Shown here: piece after piece, positions 6,171 to 10,705 of the stretch
Numbering within the stretch: position 1 is the stretch's first letter
How the letters are laid out: every line of letters starts with the position of its first letter
DNA from: Burkholderiales bacterium
GTDB taxonomy: Bacteria > Pseudomonadota > Gammaproteobacteria > Burkholderiales > Burkholderiaceae_F
Direction: 5' to 3'
DNA: 10,705 bases
Assembly: GCA_021205255.1 (NCBI GenBank)
Contig: JAJPXW010000294.1
Coordinates: forward strand, 1 to 10,705
Made by a program: the position numbers and the translations under genes
The notes under the pieces: model-generated
Seen by the model: only the letters and a program-made list of their open reading frames with translations
Database searches by the model: none
What the model was told of the DNA's origin: nothing

Positions 6171-6851
6171 TTATAAGTTTTTCACCACTCCGCTTTCTAT
6201 AGCCCTATGCGCAGCCTCCTGCTCAGCCTGCCTACGGGATTTACCAATACCCGTTTCCTTAATTCCAAGCTTTGGAACGGATACCATGACCTTAAAAAGC
6301 TGGTCATGGGCAGCGCCTGTAATCTCAAGCACCTCATATAGCGGCAGTCCAAGATGCTTGCTTTGTAGCATCTCCTGCAACAGCGTCTTAGGATCCTTGC
6401 TAAGCGTATCGGGGGCAAGTTGGCTAAGCATTGGCTCATATAAGCGAACTATGACAGTTTGCGCTTCTTGGAAGCCTCCGTCGCAGAAAACAGCCCCAAA
6501 AATAGCCTCCAGCGCATCGGCCATGATCGAGGGGCGTTTTGTTCCACCCGTATTTAATTCTCCGTCTCCAACTCTTAGGAAACTCGATATCCCTATGCGT
6601 TTTCCAATTTCAACTAAAGGGGCTTGCTTGACTAAATTTGCGCGAACCCTGGAAAGGGACCCCTCGTTAAAATGAGTATCCTTTTTGAACAATGCATACC
6701 CAATGACGCAATTAAGCACTGAGTCGCCTAAGAACTCCAGCCTCTCATTATGTTCAGCGGCATAGGAGCGATGGGTCACAGCCCTCTTAAGAAGGCTTGG
6801 ATTTTTGAAGAAGTAGCCAAGTCTTTTCTCTAATTCGTCGATCGGGAGCAT
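6171..6851 (-). CDS. rnc: Ribonuclease III
   Basis: A double-strand-specific endoribonuclease that processes rRNA precursors and some mRNAs. From the ATG at 6851 the protein has 226 residues, the same length as the E. coli enzyme. The catalytic domain has the signature ERLEFLGDSVL (36-46) with Glu39 and Asp43, and DALEAIFGAVF (112-122) with Asp112 and Glu115, the four metal-binding positions. A C-terminal double-stranded RNA-binding domain starts at about residue 150 (DPKTLLQEMLQ) and ends with the KSRRQAEQEAAHRAI helix. An in-frame TTG at 6878 would add nine residues and overlap lepB by 17 bases. Its only purine run abuts the codon, so I prefer the ATG, although the ATG's own binding site is weak. 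The gene begins within or beside the lepB stop region, implying coupling. In other bacteria RNase III can cut its own operon leader; no such structure was identified here. Confidence 0.96.
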   Translation of the reverse strand: MLPIDELEKRLGYFFKNPSLLKRAVTHRSYAAEHNERLEFLGDSVLNCVIGYALFKKDTHFNEGSLSRVRANLVKQAPLVEIGKRIGISSFLRVGDGELNTGGTKRPSIMADALEAIFGAVFCDGGFQEAQTVIVRLYEPMLSQLAPDTLSKDPKTLLQEMLQSKHLGLPLYEVLEITGAAHDQLFKVMVSVPKLGIKETGIGKSRRQAEQEAAHRAIESGVVKNL

Positions 6852-6861
6852 GGTCTTTTTC

Positions 6862-7752
6862 TCACTCAAAAAATCCAATCCTGCTCGGCTTGGATACGTT
6901 TAACCAAATTAAAAAGGCCTTCCCCACTAGATTCTTTTCCGGCACAAAGCCCCAATAACGACTGTCTTCCGAGTTATCCCGGTTATCGCCTAATACAAAG
7001 TAGGTGTTCTTAGGCACTATGCAATCGAGCCCTCCCGGCACGTATTCACACGCACCCGGATCGGTATGGGTGGGGAGAGCATATAAGGAAGAAGGACGCG
7101 TCCTATCAATCAAAATCTTATGAGTTACGTCGTCAAGCCTCTCATCGAACTGATTGAGATCTAGTAGCTTAGTTTCATCATAGAAGGTTCCGGCTGGTGT
7201 CTCTGGAACAGGAACGCCATTGACTTTTAACTTCTTATCGATGTAGGTAATTCTGTCGCCTGGTAGCCCAACTATTCTCTTGATGTAGTCGATTTCCGGG
7301 TTAGGAGGATATCTAAACACTGCTACATCACCGCGCTTAGGCTCTTCCCAATTCAAAATTTTTGTATTGAGGACTGGCAGCCTGACGCCGTATTTGTATT
7401 TATTGACCAGAATCATGTCGCCAGTCTCTAGCGTAGGCATCATTGAGCCGCTTGGAATTCTGAATGGTTCGAAAAAGAACGACCTTATTACAAAAATAAT
7501 CAGGATGATAGGAAAAAATCCAGCTGTATATTCAAGCCACTTCGGTCTTTCCTTTATCCTAATAGCTATGGCATTGCGCGCGGCTACGACAGACTTTTCG
7601 CCACGGCGCAAGGCCTCTTCGTTATCAATGTCAAAAGCTCTAAGTTCGTCCTGGGCTTCGGCTCTCCTTTTAGGCGCCAGAAAAATTACGTCTAGCAGCC
7701 ATAGGGCGCCTGTAACTACGGTAAGGATGAAAAGGATTAGTGCAAAGTTCAT
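6862..7752 (-). CDS. lepB: Signal peptidase I LepB
   Basis: A 296-residue inner-membrane serine protease that removes signal peptides from exported proteins. There is an N-terminal membrane segment (about residues 2-26), a cytoplasmic loop rich in charged residues (28-70), and a second membrane segment (about 75-94) leading to the periplasmic catalytic domain. Box B IPSGSMMPTL holds the nucleophile Ser103, and box D DYIKRIVGLPGD holds the general base Lys158. Box E GDNRDNSEDSRYWGFVP lies near the C-terminus. Two membrane segments are typical of gram-negative enzymes. The ATG lies 13 bases after the lepA stop with only a weak binding site. The 3' end is adjacent to rnc, overlapping it by 17 bases if the rnc TTG start were used. 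The protein has the long insert between the Lys box and box E usual in proteobacteria, here containing two Cys residues (in ACEYVPGGLDC). Confidence 0.96.
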   Translation of the reverse strand: MNFALILFILTVVTGALWLLDVIFLAPKRRAEAQDELRAFDIDNEEALRRGEKSVVAARNAIAIRIKERPKWLEYTAGFFPIILIIFVIRSFFFEPFRIPSGSMMPTLETGDMILVNKYKYGVRLPVLNTKILNWEEPKRGDVAVFRYPPNPEIDYIKRIVGLPGDRITYIDKKLKVNGVPVPETPAGTFYDETKLLDLNQFDERLDDVTHKILIDRTRPSSLYALPTHTDPGACEYVPGGLDCIVPKNTYFVLGDNRDNSEDSRYWGFVPEKNLVGKAFLIWLNVSKPSRIGFFE

Positions 7753-7765
7753 AACTCGTTAAATT

Positions 7766-9559
7766 TTATTTCTCGTCTTGTTGAAGGATTGCAAGGAAAG
7801 CCTCTTGTGGAATTTCCACCGTGCCTACCTGCTTCATACGTTTCTTGCCGGCTTTCTGCTTTTCCAGCAACTTGCGTTTACGCGTGATGTCCCCGCCGTA
7901 ACACTTGGCCAACACGTTCTTGCGCAACGCTTTTACATTTTCTCTTGCAATAATATTGGAACCAATGGCAGCCTGGATAGCAACATCGTACATTTGTCGA
8001 GGAATTATCTTACGCATCTTTGCGACTATCTCACGGCCACGCGCTACAGAATTAGCCCGGTGAACAATCGAAGATAAGGCGTCGACTTTATCCCCATTTA
8101 TTAGGATATCGATCTTGACCACATCGGCAGCACGATATTCCTTAAATTCATAGTCCATCGAGGCGTAACCTCTCGATAGGGATTTCAACTTATCGAAGAA
8201 GTCCAAGACAATTTCAGCTAACGGCATGTCGTAATGCAAATGCACTTGTTTGCCGTGATAGGCCAAATTGGTCTGAACCCCTCTTTTCTGCGTACATAAC
8301 TTAATGATAGGTCCGACGTATTCGTCAGGTACGAAAATAGTTACCGCATCAATCGGTTCCCTAATTTCCGCAATTTTCTCCATTGGAGGTAACTTCGCGG
8401 GGTTTTCGACGTGGACAATATCCCCGTTGCGCATTAGAACTTCATAGACCACGCTTGGAGCAGTAGTTACTAAGTCCATGTTGTATTCGCGCTCAAGTCT
8501 TTCCTGCACAATATCCATGTGCAGTAGTCCTAGGAATCCGGCCCTAAAACCAAAACCTAGAGCTTGTGAGACTTCCGGCTCGAAGTGCAAAGCCGCATCG
8601 TTAAGCTGTAACTTAGTTAAAGCATCCCGCAAGGCTTCATACTGATTCGATTCGACTGGATAAAGACCAGCGAATACTTGACTTTTCGCTTCCTTAAATC
8701 CAGGTAGAGGTTCCTTGGCCGGACGTTGATTCGATGTAATGGTGTCTCCTACCCTGGCATCTTTAAGCTCTTTGATGCCAGCAACGACGAATCCCACCTG
8801 CCCTGCACTTAACTCATCGCGATATTCGGACTTCGGGGTAAATATCCCAACCTGCTCTACTAGATGACTAGCGCCGGTAGCCATTAACAGGATTCTGTCT
8901 TTTGGCTTAATAACGCCATTGACAACCCGCACAAGCATCACGATGCCAACATAATTATCAAACCAGGAATCGACAATTAGCGCCTGCAAAGGAGCTTCGG
9001 GGTCTCCTTTAGGAGCAGGAATTTTATGGACGATCTGCTCAAGTATTTCATCGACACCCATACCAGTCTTTGCCGATGCTTCAATAGCATCTGACGCGTC
9101 TAGACCTATGACGTCCTCAATTTCCTCCTTTGCTAATTCCGGATTGGCGCTTTGCAAATCCATCTTATTTAATACAGGCAAAACTTCGACGCCTAGTTCG
9201 ATGGCCGTATAGCAATTAGCAACAGTCTGCGCTTCTACTCCCTGTGTAGCATCCACTACAAGAAGAGCACCTTCGCAAGCTGATAACGAGCGGCTGACTT
9301 CGTAACTAAAGTCAACATGTCCAGGAGTATCGATTAAATTTAGAAGATATTCACGGCCGTCCTTAGCCTTGTAAGTTAAAGTGGCCGTCTGTGCTTTAAT
9401 AGTAATGCCCCGCTCTTTTTCCAGATCCATCGTATCGAGAACCTGGGATTCCATCTCGCGGTCCGACAATCCTCCGCACCGTGCAATGAGACGGTCGGCC
9501 AATGTCGACTTACCATGGTCTATATGGGCAATAATTGAAAAGTTTCGGATGTCTTGCAT
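7766..9559 (-). CDS. lepA: Elongation factor 4 (LepA) GTPase
   Basis: A 597-residue ribosome-bound translational GTPase (EF4), full length for the family. It is thought to act in translation initiation or ribosome assembly and under ionic stress. The G domain shows AHIDHGKST (residues 11-19), the RGITIKAQ switch I region, DTPGH (77-81) and NKMD (131-134). Then come a domain II-like barrel, EF-G-like domains III and V, and the LepA-specific C-terminal domain with ARENVKALRKNVLAKCYGGD and the KRKLLEKQKAGKKRMK basic stretch. The latter distinguishes it from EF-G, TypA and related factors. The ATG at 9559 is preceded by GAGG about 11 bases upstream. It is the first gene of the operon; the fabF terminator lies just upstream, so the operon promoter must be in roughly 9560-9632. 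A weak TTGTCC / 17 bases / TAAACA pair is the best I could find there, and it is not convincing. Confidence 0.97.
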   Translation of the reverse strand: MQDIRNFSIIAHIDHGKSTLADRLIARCGGLSDREMESQVLDTMDLEKERGITIKAQTATLTYKAKDGREYLLNLIDTPGHVDFSYEVSRSLSACEGALLVVDATQGVEAQTVANCYTAIELGVEVLPVLNKMDLQSANPELAKEEIEDVIGLDASDAIEASAKTGMGVDEILEQIVHKIPAPKGDPEAPLQALIVDSWFDNYVGIVMLVRVVNGVIKPKDRILLMATGASHLVEQVGIFTPKSEYRDELSAGQVGFVVAGIKELKDARVGDTITSNQRPAKEPLPGFKEAKSQVFAGLYPVESNQYEALRDALTKLQLNDAALHFEPEVSQALGFGFRAGFLGLLHMDIVQERLEREYNMDLVTTAPSVVYEVLMRNGDIVHVENPAKLPPMEKIAEIREPIDAVTIFVPDEYVGPIIKLCTQKRGVQTNLAYHGKQVHLHYDMPLAEIVLDFFDKLKSLSRGYASMDYEFKEYRAADVVKIDILINGDKVDALSSIVHRANSVARGREIVAKMRKIIPRQMYDVAIQAAIGSNIIARENVKALRKNVLAKCYGGDITRKRKLLEKQKAGKKRMKQVGTVEIPQEAFLAILQQDEK

Positions 9560-9632
9560 CTGCCACTATTCCTCAAATATCTTGTCCGAATGAATCTGTT
9601 TAGTTTTCAGAATCCATCTGGACAAGGCGTTC

Positions 9633-9665
9633 AAAAAAACACGAAAGGGGCGCATTGGGCACCCC
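9633..9665 (-). terminator. Rho-independent terminator of the fabF transcript
   Basis: On the minus strand a seven-pair stem, GGGGTGC with GCGCCCC (plus-strand 9659-9665 and 9647-9653), encloses a five-base loop and is followed by a run of seven T (A run at 9633-9639). One pair is G-U in minus-strand RNA but would be a C/A mismatch in plus-strand RNA, which fixes the direction. It lies 26 bases after the fabF stop. Confidence 0.85.
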
Positions 9666-9690
9666 ATTTCAATAATCGTTTCAGCCGTGG

Positions 9691-10705
9691 CTAAACCCTT
9701 CCAAAGACTAGGGAGCCGTTGGTGCCTCCGAAACCAAAAGAGTTCTTCATCGCATAGCGAATTGGCATCTGGCGAGCTTCATTAGCGCAGTAATCCAAAT
9801 CGCATTGCGGATCTTGGTTGAATATGTTTATTGTAGGCGGAGAAATCTGATTTTTTAAAGCAAGCAAAGTAAAAACTGATTCAATTCCGCCAGCGCCACC
9901 TAGAGCATGCCCAGTCATGGACTTTGTGGAATTCACGACTAGCCGTTTTGCATCATCGCCGAAAGCCTGCTTGATAGCAGTCGTTTCATTGATATCGCCG
10001 ATCACTGTGCTTGTACCGTGGGCATTGAGATAATCGATCTTGTCTGGTCCAATGCCAGCCTGTTTCATGGCGTTAATCATGCAACGCCGCGGACCGTCAG
10101 CATTAGGAGTGGCAATATGGTGGGCATCAGAAGATAGCCCGTAGCCGAGGATTTCACCATAAATCTTTGCGCCTCTCTTTGAAGCGTGCTCGTAGTCCTC
10201 AAGAATGAGAACCCCGGAACCCTCTCCTAATACAAATCCATCGCGATCCCGATCAAAGGGTCGAGAAGCATGCTCTGGATCATCATTACGGGTCGATAGC
10301 GCATGCATTGAACAAAAGCCACCCTGACCCATCATGCAAATACAGGCCTCGGCTCCGCCTGCTACCATGACATCGGCATCGCCCCGTTTAATCATCCAGG
10401 CGGCTTCTCCAATGCTATGAAGACCTGAAGTACAAGCTGTCACATAGGCTATATTAGGTCCCCGTAGATTTCTCATAATGGAAAGCTGCCCGGAAACCAT
10501 GTTAATGATGCAACTTGTGATCAGAAATGGCGAAATACGCCTCGGCCCCTTGTCCATGTAGCGGCGATATTCCCGGCTGATTTCGGGAAGGCCTCCAATT
10601 CCACACCCAATTGCACAGCCGATACGCTCGGAAAGCTCATCGGTGATTTCAATTCCACTATCATCTAGAGCCATCAGCCCCGCTGCCACACCTAAATGTA
10701 TAAAG
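9691..10705 (-). CDS. fabF: Beta-ketoacyl-[ACP] synthase II FabF, N-terminus missing
   Basis: The 338 residues in the window are the C-terminal four-fifths of an elongating ketoacyl-ACP synthase, a condensing enzyme that extends acyl-ACP with malonyl-ACP. The frame stays open to the right edge (FIHLGVAAGLM, corresponding to the KFIQYG-like region of FabF), so about 75 residues lie outside. The catalytic Cys is in TACTSG (codon 10434-10432), with His in NAHGTST (codon 10020-10018) and His in TGHALGGAGG (codon 9909-9907). The Lys and Phe of the family are in NSTKSMTGH and SFGFGGTNG. The GIGGLPEI gating region and the overall length favour FabF over FabB. An in-frame GTG at 10689 is not the start. 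It normally follows acpP, presumably just beyond the edge. The gene ends at its own terminator and is not co-transcribed with lepA. Confidence 0.95.
   Translation of the reverse strand, partial: FIHLGVAAGLMALDDSGIEITDELSERIGCAIGCGIGGLPEISREYRRYMDKGPRRISPFLITSCIINMVSGQLSIMRNLRGPNIAYVTACTSGLHSIGEAAWMIKRGDADVMVAGGAEACICMMGQGGFCSMHALSTRNDDPEHASRPFDRDRDGFVLGEGSGVLILEDYEHASKRGAKIYGEILGYGLSSDAHHIATPNADGPRRCMINAMKQAGIGPDKIDYLNAHGTSTVIGDINETTAIKQAFGDDAKRLVVNSTKSMTGHALGGAGGIESVFTLLALKNQISPPTINIFNQDPQCDLDYCANEARQMPIRYAMKNSFGFGGTNGSLVFGRV

Noticed and set aside
6852..6878. TTG at 6878 as the rnc start, giving a 17-base overlap with lepB.
   Set aside because: The purine run directly abuts the codon with no spacing, and the ATG at 6851 gives the family's standard length and residue register.
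9560..9632. TTGTCC, 17 bases, TAAACA on the minus strand as the lepA operon promoter.
   Set aside because: The -10 matches the consensus too poorly to annotate; it is mentioned only in the lepA entry.

Overview
The window looks like a piece of a proteobacterial chromosome of moderate GC, most probably a betaproteobacterium. The minus strand carries a conserved housekeeping cluster in the order fabF (5' end off the window), lepA, lepB, rnc, era, recO, a DUF805 membrane protein gene, acpS, nagZ. From lepA onward this is the classic beta/gammaproteobacterial order. A fabF a short distance upstream of lepA is most familiar from Burkholderiales. The usual occupants rpoE-rseA-rseB-mucD (between fabF and lepA) and pdxJ (between recO and acpS) are absent. 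That suggests a streamlined lineage such as the Sutterellaceae, but this placement is inference only.

Layout, left to right. 1-451 (+): 3' part of a single-HKD phospholipase D-type nuclease, followed by a terminator that runs into a pyrimidine-rich hexamer repeat (518-565). 566-809: no gene. 810-1290 (+): an exported c-type haem protein of the cytochrome P460 family, broken by a one-base frameshift near 1011, then a terminator. 1396-2418 (-): a complete tyrosine recombinase, convergent with the P460 gene. 2516-2539: a strong minus-strand terminator closing the housekeeping operon. 2557-9559 (-): lepA to nagZ with very short gaps or overlaps, so almost certainly one transcript. 9633-9665: a minus-strand terminator for the fabF transcript. 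9691-10705 (-): fabF, incomplete.

How the genes work together. FabF elongates acyl chains on acyl carrier protein, and AcpS attaches the phosphopantetheine arm that protein needs. LepA and Era are translational GTPases (elongation and 30S assembly), and RNase III processes rRNA. LepB cleaves signal peptides, including presumably that of the P460 protein if it were intact. RecO serves recombinational repair, and NagZ recycles peptidoglycan fragments. The left 2.4 kb (nuclease, broken P460, lone integrase) is accessory in character. No CRISPR array, tRNA, rRNA or recognisable new defence system was found. The most notable points are the P460 frameshift, the modules missing from the conserved cluster, and the stand-alone integrase against its end.
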